Below are positions 9,048 through 17,730 of a stretch of DNA of 64,000 nt, piece by piece. The first letter of the stretch is position 1. Every line of letters starts with the position of its first letter. The notes under the pieces are model-generated. The model did no database searches and was not told the origin of the DNA. It saw nothing but the letters and a program-made list of their open reading frames with translations. The position numbers and the translations under genes were made by a program. Source of the stretch: Gammaproteobacteria bacterium (lineage in GTDB: Bacteria > Pseudomonadota > Gammaproteobacteria > Pseudomonadales > Pseudomonadaceae). Location: the NCBI GenBank assembly GCA_018816095.1, contig JAHIWP010000064.1:1-64000 (forward strand), in the 5' to 3' direction.

Positions 9048-9111
9048 GTAGCCCAATGTTGGCTCGGGTCTCCCGGCATCGCTGCCGGGGACTGAGCCGT
9101 CTATGGGCTAC
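9048..9111 (+). repeat. Three-tier inverted repeat between benB and benC
   Basis: Three nested complementary pairs are visible: GTAGCCCA (9048-9055) with TGGGCTAC (9104-9111), GGCTC (9061-9065) with GAGCC (9094-9098), and CCCGGCA (9072-9078) with TGCCGGG (9083-9089). There is no T-run, so this is not a simple terminator. The outer GTAGCCC...GGGCTAC arms resemble REP-type elements of Pseudomonas. It could act in mRNA processing or stability. Confidence 0.75.
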
Positions 9112-9148
9112 CCGCCGCGGTATTACGACTGCTTAAGCGAGGTGTGCC

Positions 9149-10159
9149 ATGAGCCACAAGATCGCCCTTAATTTCGAAGACGGGGTTACCCGTTTCATTG
9201 ATACCAATGTCGGCGAAACCGTTGCCGATGCGGCCTACCGTCAAGGTATCAATATTCCGCTGGATTGCCGCGATGGTGCCTGTGGCGCCTGCAAGTGCTT
9301 TGCCGAAGCCGGTCAATATGACCTTGGCGAAGAATACGTCGAGGATGCCCTGAGCGAGGAAGAAGCCGCGCAGGGTTACGTGTTGACCTGCCAGATGCGC
9401 GTCGAGAGCGATTGCGTGGTGCGCGTGCCGGCTTCCAGCGATGTCTGCAAGACCCAGCAGGCTAACTACGAAGCGGTTATCAGCGCAGTGCGTCAACTCT
9501 CCGACAGCACCATCGCGTTGTCGATCAAGGGTGAAGCGCTGAGCAAGCTGGCGTTCCTCCCTGGCCAATACGTCAACCTCAAGGTGCCGGGCAGCGAGCA
9601 AACACGTGCGTACTCGTTCAGCTCGTTACCCAAGGATGGCGAAGTCAGCTTCCTCATTCGCAATGTGCCGGGCGGGCTGATGAGCAGCTTCCTGACTGGC
9701 TTAGCCAAGGCCGGTGACAGCATGACCCTGGCCGGTCCCCTGGGCAGTTTCTACTTGCGTGAAATCAAGCGCCCACTGCTGTTGTTAGCCGGTGGCACAG
9801 GCCTGGCGCCCTTCACCGCGATGCTCGAGAAGATCGCCAACGAGGGCAGTGCGCATCCGCTGCACCTGATCTACGGGGTGACCAACGATTTTGACTTGGT
9901 GGAAATGGATAGGCTCGAGGCCCTGGCCGCGCGCATTCCCAACTTCACCTACAGCGCCTGCGTCGCCAATCCGGACAGCCAGTACCCGCAAAAGGGTTAC
10001 GTCACCCAGCACATCGAACCCAAGCACCTCAACGAGGGTGAAGTGGACATCTACCTCTGCGGTCCGCCGCCGATGGTCGAGGCGGTGAGCGGTTATATCC
10101 GCGAGCAGGGCATCCAGCCCGCCAACTTTTACTACGAAAAGTTCGCTGCCAGCGTCTGA
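9149..10159 (+). CDS. benC: Benzoate 1,2-dioxygenase electron-transfer component (reductase)
   Basis: This 336-residue reductase passes electrons from NADH to the BenAB oxygenase. The N-terminal plant-type [2Fe-2S] ferredoxin domain has ligands C40, C45, C48 and C81 (LDCRDGACGACKC...LTC). An FAD-binding domain follows with the RxYS motif at 153-156. The C-terminal NAD-binding domain has the glycine-rich LLLAGGTGLAPF and the conserved LCGPPPMVE near the end. All cofactor motifs are intact. A GCGAGG ribosome-binding site precedes the ATG. Confidence 0.95.
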   Translation: MSHKIALNFEDGVTRFIDTNVGETVADAAYRQGINIPLDCRDGACGACKCFAEAGQYDLGEEYVEDALSEEEAAQGYVLTCQMRVESDCVVRVPASSDVCKTQQANYEAVISAVRQLSDSTIALSIKGEALSKLAFLPGQYVNLKVPGSEQTRAYSFSSLPKDGEVSFLIRNVPGGLMSSFLTGLAKAGDSMTLAGPLGSFYLREIKRPLLLLAGGTGLAPFTAMLEKIANEGSAHPLHLIYGVTNDFDLVEMDRLEALAARIPNFTYSACVANPDSQYPQKGYVTQHIEPKHLNEGEVDIYLCGPPPMVEAVSGYIREQGIQPANFYYEKFAASV

Positions 10160-10169
10160 AGGCTTTTTT

Positions 10170-10230
10170 GGTCCGCCTGCCATTAGGGCGGGCCTGTTTT
10201 ATGCGCGGCGCCGCTCACTGATGCGGCGCC
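10170..10230 (+). repeat. Two hairpins between benC and benD
   Basis: The first (10170-10194, GGTCCGCC pairing with GGGCGGGCC with one G-U pair) is followed by TGTTTTA and could be a weak terminator or attenuator. The second is a perfect 8-bp stem (GGCGCCGC / GCGGCGCC, 10207-10230) without a T-run. benD follows 22 bp later. Confidence 0.55.
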
Positions 10231-10252
10231 CCCCTTCATTGAGGTCGGGATT

Positions 10253-11023
10253 ATGAATATGCGTTTTCAAGACAAGGTCGCAGTGGTCACAGGCGCCGCT
10301 CAAGGCATCGGTCGGCGGGTTGCCGAGCGCTTGCTGGAAGAGGGCGCGCTGGTGGTGGCAGTGGACCGCTCTGAACTGGTCTTTGAACTTGCTGAGCAGC
10401 CCGGCGCCAAGGTGTTGTGTCTGACCGCCGATTTAGAGCAGGCCAGCGACTGCCAGGGCGTGATGCAGACAGCGGTTAAGCACTTTGGGCGTCTCGATAT
10501 TCTGATCAACAACGTCGGCGGCACCATCTGGGCCAAGCCGTTCGAGCATTACACCGCCGAGCAGATTGAGGCGGAGGTGCGTCGCTCCTTATTCCCCACA
10601 CTGTGGTGCTGCCACACCGCGCTGCCGCAGATGCTGGCACAGGGCAGTGGCGCCATCGTCAATGTCTCCTCCATCGCCACCCGCGGGGTTAACCGTGTGC
10701 CCTATGGCGCAGCCAAGGGTGGGGTCAACGCACTGACCGCCTGCCTGGCGTTCGAGACTGCTGAGAGTGGCATCCGCGTTAACGCCACTGCACCCGGTGG
10801 CACCGAGGCACCGCCACGGCGCATTCCGCGCAACAGCGCCGCACCGACCGATGAGGAGCAGGGCTGGTACCAGCAAATTGTCGACCAGACCGTGTCCAGC
10901 AGCTTGATGAAGCGCTACGGCAGCATCGATGAACAGGTCGGCGCCATCCTCTTCCTGGCTTCCGACGAGGCCTCCTATATCACCGGCGTCACCTTGCCCG
11001 TAGGCGGTGGCGATTTGGGTTAG
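10253..11023 (+). CDS. benD: Benzoate diol dehydrogenase (1,6-dihydroxycyclohexa-2,4-diene-1-carboxylate dehydrogenase)
   Basis: This 256-residue short-chain dehydrogenase/reductase oxidises and decarboxylates the benzoate cis-diol to catechol with NAD+. The nucleotide-binding TGAAQGIG lies at residues 13-20, NNVGG at 86-90, the catalytic Ser at about 139-140, Tyr151 and Lys155 (YGAAK). The C-terminal GVTLPVGGGDLG closes the Rossmann domain. GAGG upstream of the ATG at 10253 supports this start. It has the normal length and position in the ben operon. Confidence 0.94.
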   Translation: MNMRFQDKVAVVTGAAQGIGRRVAERLLEEGALVVAVDRSELVFELAEQPGAKVLCLTADLEQASDCQGVMQTAVKHFGRLDILINNVGGTIWAKPFEHYTAEQIEAEVRRSLFPTLWCCHTALPQMLAQGSGAIVNVSSIATRGVNRVPYGAAKGGVNALTACLAFETAESGIRVNATAPGGTEAPPRRIPRNSAAPTDEEQGWYQQIVDQTVSSSLMKRYGSIDEQVGAILFLASDEASYITGVTLPVGGGDLG

Positions 11024-11063
11024 CGGCTGCTCAATGCCGCTTATCCCTGAATGAGCGTTACAC

Positions 11064-11074
11064 AATAAAAACAA
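11064..11074 (+). promoter_or_regulatory. CA motif in the benK leader
   Basis: AATAAAAACAA holds two overlapping AANAANAA matches 16-26 nt upstream of the benK start, a plausible Hfq-Crc site. Confidence 0.5.
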
Positions 11075-11089
11075 CAGAGAACCGATGCC

Positions 11090-12430
11090 ATGCGACAGAT
11101 AGACGTACATCAAGTCATCGACAACGCGCGCTTTAGCCGCTTTCACTGGATGGTCATGGCGCTTTGCGCGCTGCTGTTGATCTTCGACGGCTACGACCTG
11201 TTTATTTACGGCGTAGTGCTGCCGTCGATCATGCAGGAGTGGGGCCTGACCCCGCTGCAGGCCGGTGCGCTGGGCAGCTATGCGCTGTTCGGCATGATGT
11301 TCGGTGCGTTGGCGTTCGGCACTCTGGCCGACAAGATCGGCCGTAAAAAGGGCATCGCTATCTGTTTTGCGCTGTTCTCCAGCGCCACCATCATCAACGG
11401 TTTCGCCAGTAGCCCCACTGAATTTGGCATTTGTCGTTTTCTCGCCGGCCTTGGTTGTGGCGGCCTGATGCCGAATGCCGTAGCGCTGATGAATGAGTAC
11501 GCGCCCAAGCGTCTGCGCAGCACCCTGGTGGCCGTGATGTTCAGCGGCTACTCGTTGGGCGGCATGCTCGCTGCTGGCGTGGGCATCTACATGCTGCCGC
11601 GCTTTGGTTGGGAGTCGATGTTCTTCGCCGCCGCCGTGCCGCTGCTGCTGCTGCCGCTGATCCTCTGGAAGTTGCCGGAGTCGGTGGGCTTTCTGGTACG
11701 CCAGGGGCGACACGAACAGGCCCGCGCGGTGCTGAAAAAGATTCAGCCTGATTTACAGATTGAATCGACCGATCAACTGCTGATGAGCGACAGCAAAGGT
11801 CAGGGCGTTGCGGTGTTCGAGCTGTTCCGCGACGGTCGTGCGCTGCGCACCCTGTGCCTGTGGCTGGCGTTCTTCTGTTGCCTGTTGATGGTCTATGCAC
11901 TGAGTTCCTGGCTGCCCAAGCTGATGGCCAACGCTGGCTACAGCTTGGGGTCGAGCCTGTCGTTCCTGCTGGCGCTGAACTTCGGCGGCATGGCTGGTGC
12001 CATTCTCGGCGGCTGGCTGGGTGACCGTTTCAACCTGAGCAAGGTGATGGTTGGCTTCTTTGTCGCCGCCGCCGTGTCGATCAGCCTGCTCGGTTTCAAG
12101 AGCCCGACAGTGCTGCTTTACGGCCTGATCTTTATCGCCGGTGCCACCACCATCGGTACGCAGATTTTGCTGTATGCCGGGGCCGCGCAGTTCTACGGTC
12201 TGTCGATCCGCTCCACCGGTCTGGGTTGGGCTTCGGGTATTGGCCGCAACGGCGCCATCGTCGGCCCGCTGCTGGGCGGTGCGCTGATGGGCATCAACCT
12301 GCCGCTGCAACTGAACTTCATGGCTTTTGCCATCCCCGGCGCCATCGCCGCCTTCGCCATGTGCGTGTTTGCCATCAGCGCCAAACGCCAGCCCAGCCCA
12401 GGCGCTGTGTTGGTTGGCGCCAAGGCCTGA
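11090..12430 (+). CDS. benK: Benzoate MFS transporter (AAHS family)
   Basis: This 446-residue major facilitator is of the aromatic acid:H+ symporter family, with twelve predicted helices. The family hallmark in helix 1 (LLIFDGYDLFIYGVVLPSIM) carries the Asp used in proton coupling. The loop 2-3 signature GTLADKIGRKKG and the matching second-half GGWLGDRFNLSKV are present. It brings benzoate across the inner membrane. A second in-cluster importer (BenE) and an ABC system add redundant uptake. The gap to catB is only 28 bp. Confidence 0.93.
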   Translation: MRQIDVHQVIDNARFSRFHWMVMALCALLLIFDGYDLFIYGVVLPSIMQEWGLTPLQAGALGSYALFGMMFGALAFGTLADKIGRKKGIAICFALFSSATIINGFASSPTEFGICRFLAGLGCGGLMPNAVALMNEYAPKRLRSTLVAVMFSGYSLGGMLAAGVGIYMLPRFGWESMFFAAAVPLLLLPLILWKLPESVGFLVRQGRHEQARAVLKKIQPDLQIESTDQLLMSDSKGQGVAVFELFRDGRALRTLCLWLAFFCCLLMVYALSSWLPKLMANAGYSLGSSLSFLLALNFGGMAGAILGGWLGDRFNLSKVMVGFFVAAAVSISLLGFKSPTVLLYGLIFIAGATTIGTQILLYAGAAQFYGLSIRSTGLGWASGIGRNGAIVGPLLGGALMGINLPLQLNFMAFAIPGAIAAFAMCVFAISAKRQPSPGAVLVGAKA

Positions 12431-12458
12431 GCCTTAACTGTCTAACTGGAAGAGTGAA

Positions 12459-13580
12459 ATGAGCCAAGTCCTGATCGAAAGCGTATCGACGGTAATCGTC
12501 GGCCTGCCGACCATCCGCCCGCACAAGCTGGCCATGCACACGATGCAGAACCAGACCCTGGTGGTGATTCGTGTGCGCTGCAGCGATGGCATCGAAGGCA
12601 TCGGTGAGTCGACCACCATCGGTGGCCTGGCTTACGGCAACGAGAGCCCGGAGAGCATCAAGCAGAACATCGACAGCCACCTCGGCCCTCTGCTGGTCGG
12701 TCAGGACGCGGCCAATATCAATGCCGCCATGCTGCGCTTGGACAAAGCGGCCAAGGGCAACACCTTCGCCAAATCCGGTTTGGAAAGTGCGTTGCTCGAC
12801 GCCCAAGGTAAGCGTCTCGGTCTACCCGTGAGCGAGCTGCTCGGTGGCCGCGTACGTGACAGCCTGGAAGTGGCCTGGACCCTGGCCAGCGGCGATACCG
12901 CTAAGGACATCGCCGAGGCCGAGCAGATGCTCGACCTGCGCCGCCATCGCATCTTCAAATTGAAGATCGGCGCTAACCCGGTGAACCAGGATCTCAAGCA
13001 CGTCATTGCGATCAAGCAGGCCTTGGGCGACAGCGCCAGCGTGCGTGTGGACGTCAATCAGTACTGGGACGAGTCCCAGGCCATCCGCGCCTGCCAGGTG
13101 CTGGGTGACAACGGCATCGACTTGATCGAACAGCCCATTGCGCGGATCAACCGGGCAGGGCAGGTGCGCCTCAATCAGCGCAGCCCGGCACCGATCATGG
13201 CCGACGAATCGATTGAAAGCGTTGAGGACGCCTTCAGCCTGGCCGCTGATGGGGCAGCCAGCATCTTCGCCCTGAAAATCGCCAAGAACGGCGGCCCACG
13301 AGCGGTATTGCGCACGGCGCAGATTGCCGAAGCGGCCGGTATCGCCCTGTACGGCGGCACCATGCTCGAAGGGGCCATTGGCACCCTGGCTTCGGCCCAT
13401 GCCTTTGTCACCCTGCGCCAGCTGACCTGGGGCACCGAATTGTTTGGTCCGCTGCTGCTGACCGAGGAGATCGTCACCGAGGCTCCGGTTTACCGCGACT
13501 TTGCCCTGCAGGTGCCGCGTACCCCTGGCCTCGGCCTGACCCTGGACGAAGAGCGCCTGACGTTCTTCGCCCGCAAGTGA
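12459..13580 (+). CDS. catB: Muconate cycloisomerase (cis,cis-muconate lactonizing enzyme)
   Basis: This 373-residue enolase-superfamily enzyme turns cis,cis-muconate into (+)-muconolactone. Residues align exactly with the numbering I recall for the P. putida enzyme: K167 and K169 (FKLKIG), metal ligands D198, E224 and D249, and K273. Unlike the usual arrangement, it is not divergent from a catR gene. It lies 28 bp after benK and in the same direction, so it appears to be read from the ben promoter. GGAAGAG upstream serves as ribosome-binding site. Confidence 0.95.
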   Translation: MSQVLIESVSTVIVGLPTIRPHKLAMHTMQNQTLVVIRVRCSDGIEGIGESTTIGGLAYGNESPESIKQNIDSHLGPLLVGQDAANINAAMLRLDKAAKGNTFAKSGLESALLDAQGKRLGLPVSELLGGRVRDSLEVAWTLASGDTAKDIAEAEQMLDLRRHRIFKLKIGANPVNQDLKHVIAIKQALGDSASVRVDVNQYWDESQAIRACQVLGDNGIDLIEQPIARINRAGQVRLNQRSPAPIMADESIESVEDAFSLAADGAASIFALKIAKNGGPRAVLRTAQIAEAAGIALYGGTMLEGAIGTLASAHAFVTLRQLTWGTELFGPLLLTEEIVTEAPVYRDFALQVPRTPGLGLTLDEERLTFFARK

Positions 13581-13597
13581 CCTGAGAGGAAACCACC

Positions 13598-13888
13598 ATG
13601 CTGTTCCACGTAAAGATGACGGTAAAACTGCCAGTCGACATGGACCCGGCCAAGGCCGCCAAGCTCAAGAGCGACGAGAAGGAGCTGGCGCAGGGCCTGA
13701 TGCGTGAAGGCAAGTGGCGCCACCTGTGGCGCATCGCTGGGCACTACGCCAACTACAGCGTGTTCGACGTGGAAAGCGTCGAGGCCCTGCACGACACCCT
13801 GCTGCAGTTGCCGCTGTTTCCCTACATGGATATCGAAATCGACGGCGTTTGCCGCCATCCCTCATCGATTCACAGCGACGACCGCTGA
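13598..13888 (+). CDS. catC: Muconolactone delta-isomerase
   Basis: This 96-residue enzyme, normal for CatC, converts muconolactone to beta-ketoadipate enol-lactone. The conserved core MLFHVKMTVKLP and the REGKWRHLWRIAGHYANYSVFDV segment are present, as is LPLFPYMDIEI near the C-terminus. The native enzyme is a decamer. It is packed between catB (17 bp) and catA (30 bp), with an AGAGGAAA ribosome-binding site. Confidence 0.95.
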   Translation: MLFHVKMTVKLPVDMDPAKAAKLKSDEKELAQGLMREGKWRHLWRIAGHYANYSVFDVESVEALHDTLLQLPLFPYMDIEIDGVCRHPSSIHSDDR

Positions 13889-13896
13889 GCCCTGAC

Positions 13897-13904
13897 AACA
13901 ACAA
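13897..13904 (+). promoter_or_regulatory. CA motif before catA
   Basis: AACAACAA lies just upstream of the CGAGGAAA ribosome-binding site of catA and matches the AANAANAA Hfq-Crc motif exactly. Confidence 0.55.
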
Positions 13905-13918
13905 ACGAGGAAATCATC

Positions 13919-14860
13919 ATGACCGTCACAGTTAGCCACACTGCCGAAGTTCAAGAGCTGTTCAAAGAGGCCAGTGGCCTCAACAACGACCAGGGCAGCC
14001 AGCGCCTGAAGCAGCTCACCCTGCGCATCATCAGCGACATCGCGAAGATCGTCGAAGACCTTGAAGTCAGCGATGACGAATTCTGGAAGGCGGTGGACTA
14101 CCTCAACCGTCTGGGCGGGCGTAACGAAGCCGGCCTGCTCGCCGCTGGCCTGGGTCTGGAGCATTTCCTTGACCTGCTGCAAGACGCCAAAGACGCCCAA
14201 GTAGGCCTCACCGGCGGTACTCCACGCACCATCGAAGGCCCACTTTACGTGGCCGGTGCGCCGCTGGTTGAAGGCGAAGCGCGGATGGATGACGGCAGCG
14301 AGCTGGACAAGGCCACCGTGATGTTCCTCGAAGGTGTGGTGCGTGACACCGACGGTCAGCCAGTTGCTGGCGCGGTCGTCGACCTGTGGCACGCCAACAC
14401 CCAGGGCAACTACTCGTATTTCGATAAGAGCCAAACCGACTACAACCTGCGCCGCCGTATCGTTACTGATGCCGAAGGCCGTTACCGCGCTCGCAGCATC
14501 GTGCCGTGCGGCTACGGTTGCTCGCCAGACGGCCCGACCCAGGAATGCCTGGACCTGCTCGGCCGTCACGGTCAGCGCCCGGCGCACATCCACTTCTTTA
14601 TCTCTTCGCCGGGTCATCGTCACCTGACCACGCAGATCAACCTGGCCGGTGAGCAGTACTTGTGGGACGACTTCGCCTACGCCACCCGCGACGGCCTGGT
14701 GGGCGATATCCAGTTTGTCGAGGATGCCGAGGCAGCCCGTGCCCGTGATGTAGAGGGCAACCGCTTCGCCACGTTGGAGTTCAACTTCCAGCTGCAAAAA
14801 GCGCCGGCCGCCGCACACGAGCAGCGCAGCCAGCGTCCACGCGCTTTGCAACAAGCTTGA
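13919..14860 (+). CDS. catA: Catechol 1,2-dioxygenase (intradiol)
   Basis: This 313-residue non-haem Fe(III) enzyme cleaves catechol to cis,cis-muconate. Candidate iron ligands are Y165 (GNYSYFD), Y199 (CGYGCSPDGPTQ), H223 and H225 (PAHIHFF). The N-terminal helical linker domain that mediates dimer formation and binds phospholipid is present (about residues 1-105). Length is typical. catA follows catC, giving the order catBCA within the ben cluster. Some Pseudomonas carry a second catA in the ben operon, but here catA is accompanied by catB and catC. Confidence 0.95.
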   Translation: MTVTVSHTAEVQELFKEASGLNNDQGSQRLKQLTLRIISDIAKIVEDLEVSDDEFWKAVDYLNRLGGRNEAGLLAAGLGLEHFLDLLQDAKDAQVGLTGGTPRTIEGPLYVAGAPLVEGEARMDDGSELDKATVMFLEGVVRDTDGQPVAGAVVDLWHANTQGNYSYFDKSQTDYNLRRRIVTDAEGRYRARSIVPCGYGCSPDGPTQECLDLLGRHGQRPAHIHFFISSPGHRHLTTQINLAGEQYLWDDFAYATRDGLVGDIQFVEDAEAARARDVEGNRFATLEFNFQLQKAPAAAHEQRSQRPRALQQA

Positions 14861-14870
14861 TGTGTTACCC

Positions 14871-14893
14871 GGCGGTTGCCCCACGCAACCGCC
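14871..14893 (+). repeat. Perfect hairpin between catA and benE
   Basis: A 9-bp perfect stem (GGCGGTTGC / GCAACCGCC) with a 5-nt loop lies 10 bp after the catA stop. There is no clean T-run (AGGTTGTTTGACG follows), so partial termination or 3'-end protection is more likely than full termination. Confidence 0.6.
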
Positions 14894-14978
14894 AGGTTGT
14901 TTGACGTGTTTTATCCATAACAAGAGCGATTCGGACCACGTGTCACGAATGGCCTGATGCACCTTGCAGCGAGGTTCC

Positions 14979-16196
14979 ATGAAAGCCTTGATCAACGATT
15001 TCTCTTTGTCCGCCGTTGTGGCCGGTTTTATTGCCACCGTGATTTCTTATGCCGGCCCCCTGGTGATCATTTTCCAGGCGGCCGAGAGTGCGGGCATGTC
15101 GCATGCTGTGTTGTCGTCCTGGGTTTGGGCGATTTCGATTGGCAGTGCGGTGCTTGGCATTGGCCTCAGCCTGCGTTACCGGGTACCGATCATCATCGCC
15201 TGGTCAGCCCCAGGCTCGGCATTGCTGGTGGCGCTTCTGCCGCAGATCAGCCTCAACGAAGCAGTCGGTGCATACATCGTCGCCAGCCTGATTATCTTTC
15301 TGGTGGGGATCAGCGGTGCCTTCGACCGCATCATCAGCAAACTCCCCGCCGCCATTGGGGCTGGCATGCTGGCTGGCATCCTGTTCAGTTTCGGCACCGG
15401 TCTGTTCGTCTCGCTCCAAAGCAAGCCGCTGCTGGTTTTGGCGATGTTTGCCACCTATCTATTGGTCAAACGTGTGCTGCCGCGTTATGCGGTGATGGCG
15501 GTGTTACTGGTCGGCTGCACGATTGCCTTTGTGACGGGCGACCTGCGCCAAGAGGCGTTGGTTATTGGCCTGGCCATGCCGGTGTGGATCAGCCCCGAGT
15601 TTAGCCTGGCCGCTTGCCTGAACATTGCGCTGCCGTTGGTGATGGTGGCGCTCACCGGTCAGTTCGTCCCTGGCATGGCGGTGCTGCGCAACGCCGGTTA
15701 CCCCACGCCAGCCAGCCCGATCATCACCAGCAGTGCAGTGGGTTCACTGCTGCTCGCGCCCTTTGCCTGTCATGGCCTCAACCTGGCCGCGATTACGGCC
15801 GCGATCTGCACCGGTCGCGAAGCCCACGAAGACCCTTCCAAGCGTTACGTCGCCGGCGTGGTAGGCGGTCTGGCCTACCTGCTGTTGGGGTTATTCGGCG
15901 CCACCTTGGTGTCGCTGTTCACCGCCTTTCCTAAAGAGTTGATCGCCGCCCTGGCTGGTTTGGCGCTGTTCGGCGCGATTGGCGGTGCGCTGGCGAGTGC
16001 CATGGCCGAGCCGGATGACCGCGAAGCGGCGCTGATTACCTTTCTGGTAACGGCTTCTGGCATGTCGTTTCTCGGTCTTTCGGCGGCTTTTTGGGGGCTG
16101 ATGTTTGGTCTCGTCGCGCACTTTTTGCTGGGTTCACGGCGCGCTAAACAGGTGCCGCGTGCAGCGGCTGCTGGCGCTCAGGAGGCCGTCCGCTAA
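14979..16196 (+). CDS. benE: BenE-type benzoate/H+ symporter
   Basis: This 405-residue integral membrane protein is of the benzoate:H+ symporter (BenE) family, with about eleven or twelve hydrophobic helices. Family segments include the N-terminal SLSAVVAGFIATVISYAGP and VPIIIAWSAPGSAL, and the APFACHGLNLAAITAAICTG region with its conserved His. I chose the ATG at 14979, since the frame upstream (TTG at 14964) adds nothing typical. It is a second benzoate importer beside BenK. Confidence 0.93.
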   Translation: MKALINDFSLSAVVAGFIATVISYAGPLVIIFQAAESAGMSHAVLSSWVWAISIGSAVLGIGLSLRYRVPIIIAWSAPGSALLVALLPQISLNEAVGAYIVASLIIFLVGISGAFDRIISKLPAAIGAGMLAGILFSFGTGLFVSLQSKPLLVLAMFATYLLVKRVLPRYAVMAVLLVGCTIAFVTGDLRQEALVIGLAMPVWISPEFSLAACLNIALPLVMVALTGQFVPGMAVLRNAGYPTPASPIITSSAVGSLLLAPFACHGLNLAAITAAICTGREAHEDPSKRYVAGVVGGLAYLLLGLFGATLVSLFTAFPKELIAALAGLALFGAIGGALASAMAEPDDREAALITFLVTASGMSFLGLSAAFWGLMFGLVAHFLLGSRRAKQVPRAAAAGAQEAVR

Positions 16197-16220
16197 GCGT
16201 TCAGTTTTATTGGTTATTTT

Positions 16221-16248
16221 CGCCCTGCAAGGCATGCCGTGCAGGGCG
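16221..16248 (+). repeat. Perfect hairpin between benE and benF
   Basis: CGCCCTGCA (16221-16229) pairs with TGCAGGGCG (16240-16248) over 9 bp with a 10-nt loop. No T-run follows it, so it is an intercistronic hairpin rather than an ordinary terminator. Confidence 0.6.
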
Positions 16249-16337
16249 AGGTAAGACCACCCGCTTGAATTGTCGCGCCTCGCTGCCGGCAAGGGTGGAA
16301 GTCTGCATCACTACAACAACTACAAAAGAGTGAAACG

Positions 16338-17627
16338 ATGAAACAACCAACCTCTGCACTTCGTGTGCTGCGTGCACCCCTGTCTCTGGCTGTTGCCCTG
16401 GCTTTGCCCTCGACCGTGATGGCGGCCGAAGGCGGCTTTATCGAAGACAGCACTGCGACCCTCACCGCGCGTAATTACTACTTCAGCCGCGACTACTCCG
16501 ACATCGTTGGGCCTAATCAGCAATCCAAGGCCGAAGAGTGGGCGCAGGGCTTTATCCTCAACTTCAAATCCGGTTATACCCAAGGCCCTGTTGGTTTTGG
16601 CGTAGACGCTGTCGGCCTGCTCGGGATCAAACTCGACAGCAGCCCCGATCGCATCAATACCGGCTTGTTGACAGTCAACGATGACGGCCGGGCGACTGAT
16701 GATTACAGCCGTTTTGGCGCGGCGCTGAAGGCCAAAGTGTCGAAGACCGAGCTAAAACTCGGTGAGCAACAACTGGTGTTGCCGATCCTTTACTTCGGTG
16801 ATATCCGCCTGCTGCCGCCTACATACCAAGGTGCCACGGTGGTCTCCAACGAGATCGACGGTTTGACCCTGCAAGCCGGTCGGTTGAACTCCACCAGCCT
16901 GCGTGATGAGGCGGGCGATGGAAAAATGGGCGCCATGGTCGGTTTCGTGCCGCGGCGCCAGGCCGGCAAGTTAGTCACTGCTGACCACTTCAATTACAGC
17001 GGTGTTGATTACGCCTTCAATGACAAACGCACTACGGTGGGTGCCTGGTACTCGCAATTAGAAGATATCTATAACCAGCGCTACGTCAGCCTTAAACACA
17101 GTGAGCCGGTAGGTGATTGGGTCTTGGGGGCTAGCCTCGGTTACTTCGACTCAAGCGAGGACGGTAAAAAGCTCATCGGTGAGCTGGACAACCAAGCGGT
17201 GTATTCCCTGCTGTCGGCCAAGTACGGCGCTAACACCTTTTACCTGGGCTACCAGGCGATGTTCGGTGACGACGGCCTACCGCGCGTGTTCGCCAACGTC
17301 AGCCCGCTGGGTAACGAAGTGCCCACCTACACCTTTGACGCCGCTGACGAGCGTTCATGGCAGGCGCGTTATGACTACGACTTCGCCGGTTTGGGCCTGC
17401 CAGGCCTGGTGGCCGGCGTGCGCTACCTCAAGGGCGACAACGTCGATACAGGGCGCGGTTTTGAGGGGCAGGAGTGGGAGCGCGACCTTGATGTCAGCTA
17501 CACGGTCCAGAACGGCTCGCTCAAGGGGCTGAACGTCAAATTGCGCAACGTCACCGCGCGTTCCAACTACCGCACCGACGTTGACGAGAATCGCCTGATT
17601 TTCAATTACACCTGGAACCTGCTTTAA
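16338..17627 (+). CDS. benF: BenF-like OprD-family porin
   Basis: This 429-residue outer-membrane porin of the OprD superfamily is expected to let benzoate into the periplasm. A signal peptide ends at about VMAAEGG. The mature protein begins with the [10 protein letters not shown] segment and has the [19 protein letters not shown] segment typical of this family. It ends with a terminal beta-strand in Leu-Leu. Position directly after benE matches the benEF pairing known in P. putida. Benzoate specificity is inferred from context. Confidence 0.88.
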   Translation: MKQPTSALRVLRAPLSLAVALALPSTVMAAEGGFIEDSTATLTARNYYFSRDYSDIVGPNQQSKAEEWAQGFILNFKSGYTQGPVGFGVDAVGLLGIKLDSSPDRINTGLLTVNDDGRATDDYSRFGAALKAKVSKTELKLGEQQLVLPILYFGDIRLLPPTYQGATVVSNEIDGLTLQAGRLNSTSLRDEAGDGKMGAMVGFVPRRQAGKLVTADHFNYSGVDYAFNDKRTTVGAWYSQLEDIYNQRYVSLKHSEPVGDWVLGASLGYFDSSEDGKKLIGELDNQAVYSLLSAKYGANTFYLGYQAMFGDDGLPRVFANVSPLGNEVPTYTFDAADERSWQARYDYDFAGLGLPGLVAGVRYLKGDNVDTGRGFEGQEWERDLDVSYTVQNGSLKGLNVKLRNVTARSNYRTDVDENRLIFNYTWNLL

Positions 17628-17634
17628 GCCTCAA

Positions 17635-17663
17635 CGACCTATCGGCCCTAGGTCGGTAGGTCG
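17635..17663 (+). repeat. Inverted repeat after benF
   Basis: CGACCTA (17635-17641) and TAGGTCG (17657-17663) form the outer arms of a small palindromic block just after the benF stop. No T-run is present. Confidence 0.45.
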
Positions 17664-17730
17664 CAGCGACAACGGTAATCCTGATGCTTTTCCTTGCATG
17701 CTGCGCCGCAGAGCGCCGCTGGAGATAACA

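Noticed and set aside
8088..9056. 322-codon minus-strand frame opposite benA/benB
   Set aside because: It spans two real genes in reverse and shows no domain.
10589..11713. 374-codon minus-strand frame across benD/benK
   Set aside because: Gln/His-rich mirror translation that crosses a gene boundary; not credible as a protein.
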